In this document: in pieces, positions 14,101 to 25,377 of the stretch
How positions within the stretch are numbered: the first letter of the stretch is position 1
How the letters are laid out: every line of letters begins with the position of its first letter
Assembly: GCA_028564675.1 (NCBI GenBank)
Contig: JAOVVO010000370.1
Coordinates: forward strand, 16,008-80,007
Length of the DNA: 64,000 nucleotides
DNA from: Onchocerca lupi
Taxonomy: Eukaryota; Nematoda; Chromadorea; Rhabditida; Onchocercidae
Direction of reading: 5' to 3'
Notes under the pieces: generated by a model
The model's input: only the letters and a program-made list of their open reading frames with translations
What the model was told of the DNA's origin: nothing
The model's database searches: none
Made by a program: the position numbers and the translations under genes

Positions 14101-17100
14101 GCTGAGTAATGTTGCTATATGCTTACTAAGTGCATTTCGGAAAAGCTTGCTTAAGATAAGTTAGGATTTTCGTTTGAAATTCTCATCCAATCATCAGGAT
14201 ATGTATCGACAAAAGGGTCCTCCTCCTCGGATGCCAAGTAATTTATCATTTTCATCCTATACCCCAGTCGAGAAAACGACGTATTCTCCAATCAGTCCAT
14301 GGGTACAAAATAACGCGCAAAAATATCGCAATGATTACACTGCCGTTTCAACTTACAAGCCTCCATCTACTTATACTTCGATATTTGATGATATTGTCAG
14401 TTCAGGTTTGTTTTTTAATAATATTCCTCTTCATCTTTAGTAGGCTATTTATTTGCAAATAACATACAATCAAAATTTGATATTTGAAACTGTCATAATT
14501 TTGGAAAATTATAGATATTTAAGGAAATGATGATTACTTTTGAATTTATAGTGTTTAGATATGTTTAGATTAATTTCATGAATAAAAAATTAAAGTATTT
14601 TTGTCTTTTCTCCGGTCAGGGAAGATTTTATATTACAGCTTAAAATTTACGACTTTGTGAGAATTTGATAGTATTTTTCCAAATAATTTACGACTTCTTT
14701 GACTCATAATCTAACAATCTCTAAAGATATTCGGTTTGCTAACCAATAAATCTTTTTTTCTTTTTTTTTTCGCACATTAATCAATGACGATCATCTTACA
14801 GGATTTGCCCAATTTCGGTAAACAAATAATGAAGTAATGAAATTAATTAGATGCATTAAGAACCATGAATGTAAAAAACCATGACTTGTGCAAGTATGAA
14901 TAGAATTTAGACCATGACTTGTGCAAGTATGAATAGAACCAAACCAAATTTTACCCCAATTTTAGGTCCATTTTCCACCAGTTTGTACTCGACGAATCGT
15001 CTTCTTGAACGTTCGCGTAGTCGTTCTCGAGAGCTTAGAAATGCACTTCGTTCAAAGCGTTCAACCAACAATTACTACCGGTACATTCACTTTCCACAAA
15101 ATTAATTTTAAGAAGCTTGAAATGGTCCTGTTATTTAGTATATTCCATATTCCGATATTATTGGAATTGTATGTCGGATACGGTGCAGTGATAACACCAT
15201 TTACTAAAAGAAATTCCTGGTGTAGTCATATATTCATTAATACAATTATGTCAGAAATCAGAACTTTCTTAAGAGTCTGATTGTGATGTTGAAATAAAAT
15301 TATTACTGCCAATGAAATTTAGTTATACGTCGAAGTATGCGACACCACCATTTCGAACTCGTGACTATTCGACACCACCATTGTCATCTGTATACCATCC
15401 TTCATCACGTTCTGGTTCATTCATTTCCTTCATGGAATACAGCGGACAGAAACAATATGAGCTTGCAAGGAGCTCAAGTCGCTTGTCAACATTTGATGGA
15501 TTAAGCCGAGCAAGGTTCGCAATCCTTCGACTAAATAAAATACCGGCAGAAGTACCATTTCAATAACTGTCAACAAATTTAAACTAAAAATGATTCATTT
15601 TGGAAAAAAAAGTAATAATAAGAATTATTTGCTTTAGCTCACGTTCGAATATCGATATGTTCTATGATACGGAACGTTTATCACGTGTGGATAGCTATGT
15701 ACGTGATTTGAATCGTAACACTGAGTATGGTTTACCGAGTATTTACATGAAATATCGTTCACCATCAAGACCTTATTTGCCACAAGATTATACTCCCATC
15801 AATGGATACAGAGTTTGTTGTTTAAAATTTTTATCACATTATAGTTATCAGCAGTAACTGTCGATTCTATCTTATCTTGGAGTTTCTTGTATAGTCGTTT
15901 TTTTACGATATTATTTTTCAGACTGAAAAAATTAAAATTTCTGAAAATCTCAATAGAAGTTTTAATCTGATTCAACTTTCCACTCTTTCTCTTTTGATGT
16001 AATATATTTTAGTTCTATATAAGCCAAAATTTTCCAACAAATTCTTGAACAAAATATTTAAGTGTTTATCAGAGAATTTCAAAACAATACGAAGTTTGGA
16101 AGCGAATCAGTTCAAACATTTTCGTTGTTTTCATTTCACATCTTTTAACATATTTGCAGTGGCAACAGGCCAAATTTAAGTTTTTATTCCATATACTATC
16201 TCTTTTCTTTTCTTTTTTTTTTCAAATTTAAACCATATTTTTCACAGTTGTGCTTGTAAGCTTACAACAATCCGTTATTGTTTCAGCGCCATCCAAATCT
16301 TTATACTAATCAGTATACCCATAATCCGATACCATCTTATAATTTGTACGAGGTGAGCTTGTAATGCATAATGCTTTATTTACATGCAAAAATTAGACTA
16401 ATTGAGAGAATGATACCTGGCCTTTCCTTATTTTTTAAAGATTCAAATTTGTTATAATTTTTTGAATTAAAACTTAAAAAAAAACTTCGGCAATTAGTTC
16501 CATAAGGATGCGTTTGCCATATTGTAAAATGTTGTAATATTAGAAGAAAGATAATGATTTGGCGTAATATTCTTAAAATTTCTGAACATTTAAATTAAAA
16601 TCTAATCTGCGAATAGACTTCACTAGAATTTTAACGTAGAATAAACTGATTTAGTAGTAGATAGATCAATCCTGCAATCTCAGTGTAGCAGTGTTTGTTG
16701 GTAGTATTTGTTAATATTAGATTTTAGTGTAGATTTTAGTTTTTAAATTTTAGTGTAGCAATTAACAATGTCAGATGAATGAATGCGTGATTAAATGCTT
16801 TGTATTCGGGTCATGAAATCAAATTAATTGTAAAAGTTTTCAAGCTTGCTTTCTTTCCAAATGTAGAACACTGCTATACTTCCAATCATTTTATGGAGGT
16901 GCGAGAATTTTTTGACGAATGATTGGGGTATCCATTTCTACAAAATTTCAAAATAGAAGATTGTTATGAAATCAGTGGCATACAAAGATATTCCATTTGT
17001 TTCAATGTTTCTGTGTTTCTTATAATCATTGTTACCATTGCTAACAAGCGTGTGTTAGACATGAAATTCTACCCTAACAAATTAACTTATTAGTAACACC

Positions 17101-17623
17101 TGACTGCACGTTCATTTAAAATCAAACCTTTATCTGAGACATAATGCATTGTTCTATCAAATTTTCAATGCGAAATATTGTTTTCAGAGCAGGATTGCCG
17201 ATTTGCAAAGGAGTTTATCTCGTGAAAGACTTGCCAGGGAAAGGGTGAGCTCCATCCATGCTTCATGAGAAGATTTAAGTTTGACATATTTTGCTCTGTA
17301 GCTCTTATTGTCGTGATTGTCAGATGTAGTCAGATAATCATCGGCAATCACTTTTTAAATTGTTTCATCCTGAAAAGTATTAGTGACATTGTTACCTGGC
17401 TAAATAAACCAGTTGTGATTGGAAAATTACCCAAAATTAAACCTCCGTTTTTCTGGAAGAACTTGTAACTTTTTTTTAGATGAATGCCAAATACAAAACC
17501 CTATCGCATAAATTGGAGCAAGCCTGTAGGCAGATGGACCTGCTTCGTAACAATTCTTATTCATCGATCCGTGGTGGCACGGGGATCTATTCTGTCTACT
17601 CTCATAACTATCCGTATTTTTGA
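5131..17623 (+). CDS. Large acidic / RKxS-repeat / Arg-Ser-Tyr-rich protein, about 1,010 aa, family not recognised
   Basis: Exons inferred from splice signals and phase: 5131-5162, 5397-5550, 5804-5912, 6252-6343, 8476-8559, 9886-10311, 10824-11019, 11812-11881, 12147-12698, 13159-13300, 13423-13512, 13666-13794, 14198-14405, 14966-15080, 15323-15514, 15638-15812, 16287-16352, 17188-17244, 17480-17623. All junctions keep one frame. The protein begins MAEVEIGGTIEI. Residues 1-390 are very rich in Glu, Asp, Ala and Val. Residues about 420-556 are a PSRKxS repeat. Residues 570-650 are acidic again. After that come SPSPVRK/SRSRSR segments and Tyr/Pro/Ser-rich tracts, then a short charged helix (SLSRERLARER, LSHKLEQACRQMDLLR) before a YPYF end. 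No signal peptide, membrane segment or catalytic motif is visible, which suggests an intracellular scaffold or cytoskeleton-like protein (inference only). The 11812 exon and the 12147 acceptor are the least certain. I do not recognise an orthologue. Confidence 0.8.
6973..7013. repeat. Perfect 19-bp inverted repeat, 3-nt loop
   Basis: Both arms (6973-6991 and 6995-7013) pair without mismatch around an ATA loop. The arm is ACCACCCCCAAAAGCACTA, much more GC-rich than the surrounding intron. It lies in the 2.1-kb intron between exons 6252-6343 and 8476-8559 of the RKxS-repeat gene. The 3-nt loop is too small for a standard microRNA precursor, so a short palindromic repeat element or a structured intronic site is more likely. 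Confidence 0.9.
11812..11881 (+). other. Possible cassette exon of the RKxS-repeat gene
   Basis: A 70-base segment with acceptor TTTCAG and donor CACAA|GTAGGT. It continues the frame from the exon ending at 11019 (residues ENNFTSVLQLEEK...). Because 70 is not a multiple of 3, inclusion requires the next exon to start at 12147. If it is skipped, an acceptor at 12124 (exon start 12125) restores the same frame. Both forms are open, so alternative splicing is plausible. Confidence 0.5.
12241..12649 (+). repeat. Tandem PSRKxS-coding repeat (about 12 units)
   Basis: Inside the exon 12147-12698, the motif (P/S/T)SRK(T/S/V/I)S recurs every 8-13 codons, joined by short Glu/Val/Lys-rich linkers. I count 11 units with an intact RK-x-S core, including one PLRKAS, plus one degenerate LFRTVF unit. 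A further PSRK follows in the exon 13666-13794. The R-K-x-S core fits basophilic kinases (R-x-x-S/T), so this may be a multi-site phosphorylation array; that role is inference. The low-complexity repeat also opens a long minus-strand frame, which is spurious. Confidence 0.85.
14878..14938. repeat. 28-bp direct repeat, two copies
   Basis: Two identical 28-base copies, 14878-14905 and 14911-14938 (each begins ACCATGACTTGTGCAAG), are separated by 5 bases. They lie 27 bases upstream of the exon start at 14966 in the RKxS-repeat gene, so the duplication falls close to the 3' splice site. It is a recent local tandem duplication, since the copies are identical. Confidence 0.9.
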
Positions 17624-18144
17624 ACAGGGTACAGATGATAATTTATTGATACCAATTAGATAGGCTCATATTCCCGAATGCCACTTCTACATTTGTATCC
17701 CGAATGAATGCTCATCATGCCGACTGCATCTGCTTATAATGTTCTGGAATTCGTTGCAGTTATTCTCAAAAATGCACTTTGTTATTGTTGTTTCGGTGCA
17801 TTTTGCCAAGTTAAAGAAAATTAAAACGATAACATCGATAAGGAATCCCTTTTGTATTAAAAACATCTTTTTATGTTTAATTCGTAACATGCTGAAGAAG
17901 CTAACTTAAACTTAGAGGTGCGTTTCTAACTCTCGCTACAATGATAATGCATTGCAAAAATTATATCTTCTACTAAAGATTATGATTAATTGAATGTGAA
18001 ATCTTAAAAAAAAAAGAAAAATAATAATTACAAGTAAGTTAATCTGTAAATTGCAGTGTATAGGTTTGCAGTATGCAGTTTGCGGTATAATAGAAGTTGA
18101 TTACAGTATTCAGGTTCAACTGAAGTTGTTTAATATACAGAAGA

Positions 18145-18150
18145 AATAAA
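18145..18150 (+). terminator. Possible poly(A) signal of the RKxS-repeat gene
   Basis: AATAAA about 520 bases after the stop at 17623. It is a candidate only, because AATAAA is common by chance in sequence this AT-rich. Use of the alternative last exon at 18226 would require a later signal. Confidence 0.25.
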
Positions 18151-18225
18151 TCGATAAGCATTCATATGCTAATTAGGCGGCTAGAGTGTATTAAATATGT
18201 CAGTAATTTGGTATGCATCTTTCAG

Positions 18226-18312
18226 GCTTATCCGATACTAAATTCACCGAGCAGTAATACACTCAGCCGCTTATATTCCGGTTTCGCGCGTTATTGGACG
18301 AAAGATTCATAA
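18226..18312 (+). CDS. Candidate alternative last exon of the RKxS-repeat gene
   Basis: The acceptor TCTTTCAG is followed by an open stretch of 28 codons and TAA (AYPILNSPSSNTLSRLYSGF... WTKDS). Its Ser/Tyr/Arg-rich composition and higher GC match the C-terminal exons of the gene ending at 17623. A frame-0 donor inside the present last exon, after GGGATCTATTCT and before GTCTAC, would join it in frame and replace the final YSHNYPYF-type end. The donor is weak, so this remains a candidate. Confidence 0.35.
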   Translation, partial: AYPILNSPSSNTLSRLYSGFARYWTKDS

Positions 18313-21300
18313 GGAAAACAGGAATCAGATTCCATTAGTTAATGATAGACTGATAGTGGTACTGTTGTGAAAGTTAGCAGAATTTTAACGCGGTTTTATT
18401 GCCGTCAAAATTAAAAGGACATTGCTTAAAAAAAGGATACTGCTACTGCTGCATGTTACACATTTCAAGGATAGAAAATATGTTTTGCTTCATTACAAAG
18501 TTCCATATCAACATGCAAAATTTCAAAATTTTGGAATTTAATTACCTTTAATTCTGATTAAGCATTTAAACAATTAGTTGCAAAGAAAGCTATACTATTC
18601 ATGAAATATTTAAATGATAGTAATAGCTGAATAGTATAAAATCAGTCATTTCTGATATCATTGTGCTTTTGGATTAATTTATAGTTTAGAAATGTTTTGC
18701 CTTTGCCACATTATTGTGCAAATTTGAAGGCAAGGCAACAAATTTTTATGAATAATATATTAAAGAAATGACTTTCATCATTCGATTTTTATCAGTACAA
18801 GAAGCAATGGAAAATGGGAAGAATGCTTTAGATTAAGATTTTTTTTTAATTTTTAGTTCTTAACTTTACCATATCCTTAATACTTTAATTGCCATAAACC
18901 AGGAATTGAAATTATGAAGATAGCAAATAGGACATACATGATAGTATTGCATCAAGCACTTCTTGTAGTTCAATTATTCGAGTGCTTTTTGAAGTTCATA
19001 TAAATATTATTTTATCTACTATTAAACATGCTAAATAATCAATCTAATTGTGACAAATAAAAAGTTGACGGCAGTATGGTTGAAAAAACCGATGTATGAA
19101 TTCTATCTCTCTGTTGCTTCAAGTTTTTGTATGTGTGGATTTGTGTGATTTGATCGTTAAATTGCGTTAAAATTTTTTCAAACTTTGTATGTTTCAGACT
19201 GAGAAATTTTTTTTTTCGACAATTGTCAATCGTTGTAGCACTGCATAGCAATAGGTAATCCAATATTATTTCCTTGCAATTATTTTTCGGCCTAAAATTA
19301 TAACATTATTTTGACAATATGAATGTATTGGATTAGTTTTTTCTATTGTGTCTAATCACCTCTTCATTTTCAATATTTTCTGCTGATAAGGAAATCCCTG
19401 TACATGCTCATTCATTATCATAGATAGAAAAGCAGCTATAGTTTTTTTATCGTTTTCATCGCCTAAATTATGCCATTTTAATCATTTCCACCATTTTTTA
19501 TGTTTCGTGAAATGCCAAAATTTTAGTGTTGTTTATACGCTTCGAATTCTGTCGTTTAACTCCACAGACATTTCATTAAATATATTGGTTATGCTACTGT
19601 CAATTTCGCATTTTTAGTGCTTCTAGTACTTCAAAAATAGGGAAAAAAATCGTAGCTGGCTGCATGCTTCATTAATTTTAGCATAAATATTCTATTTTCC
19701 ATTATTATTAACAAAAAGGTAGATTGTTGAATCCTGAATTACTTCGATGTGAGCTGCATGAGCGAAAAATTTTTTTTTAATTTTGTTGTTTTTTGTATCC
19801 AAAATTACGAATAATGAAGTCGCTGTACATGAAAAAGCCAATAAACTTTTGGATCAACTAATTCTGAAATCATTCCTATAGGTTACGAACTCAAGTGGTG
19901 AATTTTTTGAAGTTGGCGGAATTTTTTTAGTTTAAATTCTCTGTGAGAAATAATTTGCAATTAAAGCTTTATGACATCAGATGCTTTCTGGTCAACTGGA
20001 TCGAAACTGTAATGAATGCAAAAAATGCTTCTCTGTAAAGTTCGGGAAAATTTTTGATAAATTAAACGATGAAGTGAACGATACGGTGTATATAGTGTAA
20101 ATTTTATCAAATGACTTTAAAATGCTTCTAAGCCAAACTTGCAGCAAAAATTATAGCTTAAGATGGAGACAAAATAAGCAGTATTCTTTGGAAATAATTC
20201 AATAAAATAGCTATGGAGCAAAATACTTCGCCGTCTTTTAAAACTTGGCATTTTTTCAAACAAAGAAAATCAGAAGGATGAAGAAATAACTTTGTTCAAA
20301 ATACTAGAGTTTATTATCTCATTTTCTAATTCTGATGCAAACACATAGTAAATCACATATTATCAATAGATTCTGTTAAAGATGTTCAAAATCATTTTCA
20401 TTACTTTGAGTTTCGAGAATTTTCAAGATTTTTCAGATTCATAAAATTCTCTCAACCAGAATAATGAAGCTATCATTATTTCAATATATATGAAGTGGAT
20501 TGAATTTTAAGCCTTGAAATTGAGAATGCATGAAGTTCAAGACTTAAAAACTGCTTCCATCCCACTCTTCTTAACCTATTATCATTAATCGGTCATTGGA
20601 CAAGCAGTTGGAATATTAATGTCTCATATTTGCAATGTTTCAAATGATTCAATTTACTGCACTGAAATAACAAGCTAGCAAAGATGAACTTGATTATATC
20701 GTCATCTCTTGGAGACGAGAGAGCGATTGGAAGCAATTTCTTATTAAATTGTTTCAATAAAGCGGGTTTCTCGATACAACTACATTTTGCGCATGCGTAA
20801 AAAGTCCATTTGCTATCTGATACAATGTATTATATTCGCTGATAAGGGACGATGTAGGAAAATGAGATTTGTTACTTTCCTGATTGAGGGAATATGTCAA
20901 ATTCAATTCAATCAATCTCTTTGACATTTTCATCTATTTACACTCTCTTCAGCGGTATTTTTGAATGCACCGTTGCTTATATCCCAAAGAGCATTTCCAA
21001 TTTATAATATTTTTACCTACTCAGCACATTTCTATCGAACATTCTAGTGCGAGTTTTATCGTAAGTCTTCCATCATTTTGCCCTCGATTGAAGTGATTGA
21101 AGCAAATCTTCAGATGAACAAACGGAAAATAATCGAAAACACTTTCCATAAGGCTTACGATGGAATTAATGATCTCGTTTGATTCAAAAGATAAATGAAT
21201 AATATGAATGGATAGAAAATCATATTAATTTTAATTTTCTTATCAAAGATAGTTAAGATTGCCATCAAGGGAGGGAAGAGACTGCGAGGTGACTGCAAGA

Positions 21301-24300
21301 TTAACGCGTTATGTTTTGCATGCTGATTGCGTGCTGATATGAAATATTGCTTTTTTATCACATAAGCAATCTTTTTTAATAAAATAATGCCACCGGTATG
21401 AAGAAAACTTTTTGCTTACATTGAAAGCTTTTATTTGCGATGAATCTTTTTTAATGCATATAACGTCAGTGAAATCGGTGGACATTCACATGCAAACGTC
21501 ATTGTTTTTAATTCAACCAGTCAATGATACTTAGCTTGTTATTGATTTTAACTAATGGTTTATTTTTATATTTGAGAAATTAATTTCATTATGTTTTCCA
21601 CTTATTTATATAAAATTTCTTTTTTTATCGCAGTTCAAGCCTTACATCTGATTCATTTTTGGTTCCGCGTTATCAGTCTTTTATCAATGATTCATTTTCT
21701 CGTTTACAGTCTAAAAAAAAATCCTCTCATATCACTGAAGATGCTAAAACACCAATTAGAAAGAAGAAATATTTCCGAAAATATTTTAAAAATTAGAAAT
21801 CAAATTTCCCTTATTTTATAATGGAAAATGATGAGTTTTCTCGCTTAATCGATTCTTTTTTACCTTTTTCTTTAGTAAAGTAAAGTGTAAATTTCAGAAG
21901 TAAAGTAAAAAGTAAAGTTAAAATTAGACATTTCAGTTATTTGCTCATCACTGTTGTAGTATTATGTTGAAATTTAAATGAGTCTTTCATTTAATAAATT
22001 AAGAAAAAAAGTGAAATATATAGCGTGAATGTGTTTCAAATTAACTTGGGCAAAAGAATGGATAGTATTTTCAATATAAAAATGACCTCCTTCGAATTTG
22101 TAGTTACTGACAATTTTTTGGACTTTTTGAATAATTATAATGTTGTCATTTGTATATTAATAAGTTAAAATTTTCTTTCTGCCATCAACAATTATTGCTT
22201 TTCTGCAGAAAAAGGTTTTTTATAAATAATTTGTTACTAAAATAATATGATCTAATTTTTATCGAAGCTGAAATTACTGAATAATTATTAACACTTATTA
22301 TTTGCATAAAAGAACTAAGTTTATCAGCAGTGCAATCATTTTCCCTTATCAGTTCCAATTAAAAATTTTCTGATTTGAATTTCGACCTTCCTTGTAAGAG
22401 TTGCACTGACGAACTACATTACACGCCAGTTTCAAAGGCACGATTCTCTGTTTAATACTCAAAAAAATTATTTAATCTTTTAAGTTGCATTTGAAAATGC
22501 GGTTTTGACAGTTTCAAGTTTACTAGAACTTTTTCTGAGACATGTTCATAATTAGATTCTAGTATTATGAAGACCGAATAATATGAAAATATTTTGAAAG
22601 AAAAAGAGTCATATGCAACTTACCTCGTAATCAATATAGGAGATTTGCTTTAAGCATGAACGGAGCCATAAGATCATTTAAGTTACCAAACTTAATTATT
22701 CGCTTCAATGCAAAAAACATTGGTCATTGTTAATTAGTCAAAATAATTAAAAAATCCAAAAAAAAAAAAAGAGCACAAGGCAAATTTTGTGATGCAAAAA
22801 TGTTAATTAGTAGAAGTAACATTTTTTGCAGTTCCGTTCATTTTTTTCTGGAAAGATCATGTCATGAGCATGTTATATGAATTCTTCTAATTGCCTCATG
22901 TCTAATTATTTCGTGGCTGATCGAAATCGATCCTTATCTATTGATTTCATCTTGAAGTCAACTATAGAAATGTCCTATAAGCTGATCTCGAATTCATAAT
23001 TTGCTCGGCATATTTCCTCATTCAGAGAAAAAAGATATCCCATTTTTTCAGAGACTTTCTTTTTGCAATCCTTACCACAGCAATAAATAATTTTGAAAAT
23101 ATGCTGCATGCATATTTAAACATTCAGATTCATTAATGTTTGAATAGTTTGCATAATTTGATGATCATTTTTTATCTTTTTTATCGACCGCTTTCAGTTC
23201 TTGAATGATCGCTATGGTCGTCATATAATCACACTTGTTCAGAAATCGAATGAACAATAATCATTATTTTATTGGATTGAGGAAGTGGGAGGAAATGGAA
23301 TTGTAAAATTTAAGCTTAGAAATCAGAGTCTTGCAATTTTTAATAAGCATTCATTATAATGTATTACAAAAATGTTACTGCTAAAACTTTTTATGCATTT
23401 GAACACAAATATAGATTTCTTCTGAAGCAAATTCTTTGAAAGACTGGTTCCTAAAAAAATACATAATTCTTCGAATTTCAAAACTTAAAGAATCGATGAA
23501 GCAGTAGAAAGAAATTTTAGAAAAAGAGCGAATGTTGAAATTTTCATGCAATTCGATGTTTAGAAATGAGAACAGACCTACTAGTCGAAATAACTCAACA
23601 ATTTGGAAGTTAATGATCTTTTGCGGAAATTACGAGTCAGTTGCTATCATGTTATCGATTCCTGAAGTTGATCTAAACAACCCATGAAATTCATTTAATT
23701 TCTACTCAACAAGAAAAGCGTTCTAAGATATAACTTTGAAAGAAAAGATAATATTATTATTATAATATTTTTTTTTCTTATCGCAATAACTAGCTTTTGA
23801 TATCCATTTTGGATACAGACCAGAGACTGAAGGCTTTTTTGTTTTTGTTTCAAAAATATTCTTTCACACATTTGAAGAGAACATGAAAAATTTCTCATTT
23901 ACTTTGTAGTACCAAAAAACACTCTGTTAGATAATCCATTTGTTATTTGTTTCTAGCAATGACAATTCCTTTCTTTTTCCGGCAACGTCAAAACTACATT
24001 AATTTTTTTTTTTTTTTTTTAAACCCCAAACTTTCCTCTCTCTATTAATCACAATGCCATGTAGCAATTTACTTGACTTGGAAATGTAAGATGTAAGATA
24101 TAAGATCGATCCTGTGTGGATGGTTCATGACTACTAATTTGCTCTTGACGTATTTCGTTTCAATCATCTGGTTTTAATCCTGATCATTTCTGCCATTTCT
24201 CTGAATCACATACCGTAGTTTTTTAGTTGGTAAAAAAGTCTCGAATGTATTTGTAGATTCAAATCGAAGACACAGCAATTTTTCAAGGTGTATCTATTTC

Positions 24301-25229
24301 ATGAATTTCACAAAAAACTTACATCAGAATCGTTTTCCGTATATTGTATCAATAAATATTTGCCATTAAATCTTCTGAAATTGCATGCATTCTAAGTATG
24401 TTTATTCTTTATTTTCATCACGATCCAAATGACATTGTTTTAAAAGCAGCTGAATTGCAGATTTTTCATTATTTCGCAATTATAAGATCATTTAATATCT
24501 GACATATTTGCGGTGATATTGTATTAGTCCGACAAATCCATCATCGAATATATACTGTTGATGATAACTGAATATAGCAAAAATTAAATTTTTATTATAA
24601 CTTTGACACTCTACCATTTCAAGCCTCTACAAAAATATAGCATTATCATTTTGGCAAATATGATATCAATACTAAAAATATTTGTGAAAATGATTCTATT
24701 TGTTTACAAATATATCTACGAATATTTCAGTGAAAATGTTGATATTATCTTCTTTTAGGATGATTTCGCTAATTAAATTATAATGGGAAATCGCAAAGAC
24801 TGCAGGAAATTAATAGGACGTGGAAAAATTGTGAGAGAAATTCCCATTGAAAGTTACAGTATTCTCTTATTTTTAAATCTCTTATCACTTCAAATGGATT
24901 GATAACAGTAATAATGTCGAACTTTTTTGTTTGATATGTTGAACCAATGACTCATTTGCATAGGCGACAGGACAATTTATAAGTTGCCTGAGTAATGCAA
25001 TTATTAACACATCTCGATTAGTGTATAATGCTTTTAACATGCTGATCGAATCACAAATAGTTCCAGCCTGAAAGGAATGCCCCTGTCTTGTGGCGATCCT
25101 TAGGAAAGTTTGCTGTTGTCGAGATAAATAGTGAGATGAAGTTCTGAGAGTGAGGCATGAAAATAAATCTGTGCTTAGATATTTAGTGCAGCTGCATGCA
25201 TGCAATACGTAATAGGCATTAATAAGATT

Positions 25230-25241
25230 GGGTGGGCGTGG
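25230..25241 (+). promoter_or_regulatory. KLF/Sp1-like GC box upstream of the calmodulin-like gene
   Basis: GGGTGGGCGTGG is a close match to the CACCC/GC-box sequence bound by KLF/Sp zinc-finger factors and stands out in DNA this AT-rich. It lies about 137 bases before the ATG at 25378, in a locally GC-richer stretch (about 25200-25430). This would fit a promoter; no TATA or Inr was assigned. Confidence 0.35.
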
Positions 25242-25377
25242 AAGTTGCTACTTACGATGGTCGACAATCGTCAAATGCATAGTCTTAAACAGATCGACAC
25301 AACTGGTATTGTGTTTCGCGTGCGTGCTCTGCTTGACGAAGGGTATCAACAAATTTGATTTACCTTAACCTACACGT

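Larger units (their letters stand above)
17624..25229. other. 3' flank and long intergenic region
   Basis: AT-rich sequence with no recognisable gene apart from a candidate alternative last exon at 18226-18312. An AATAAA at 18145-18150 could serve the upstream gene. The open frames here, including one of 106 codons on the minus strand at 24885-25205, have no domain, signal peptide or linked exon that I can support. Confidence 0.55.

Noticed and set aside
24885..25205. 106-codon minus-strand frame just upstream of the calmodulin-like gene
   Set aside because: No splice partners, recognisable domain or signal peptide. The region is more likely promoter DNA with locally higher GC.
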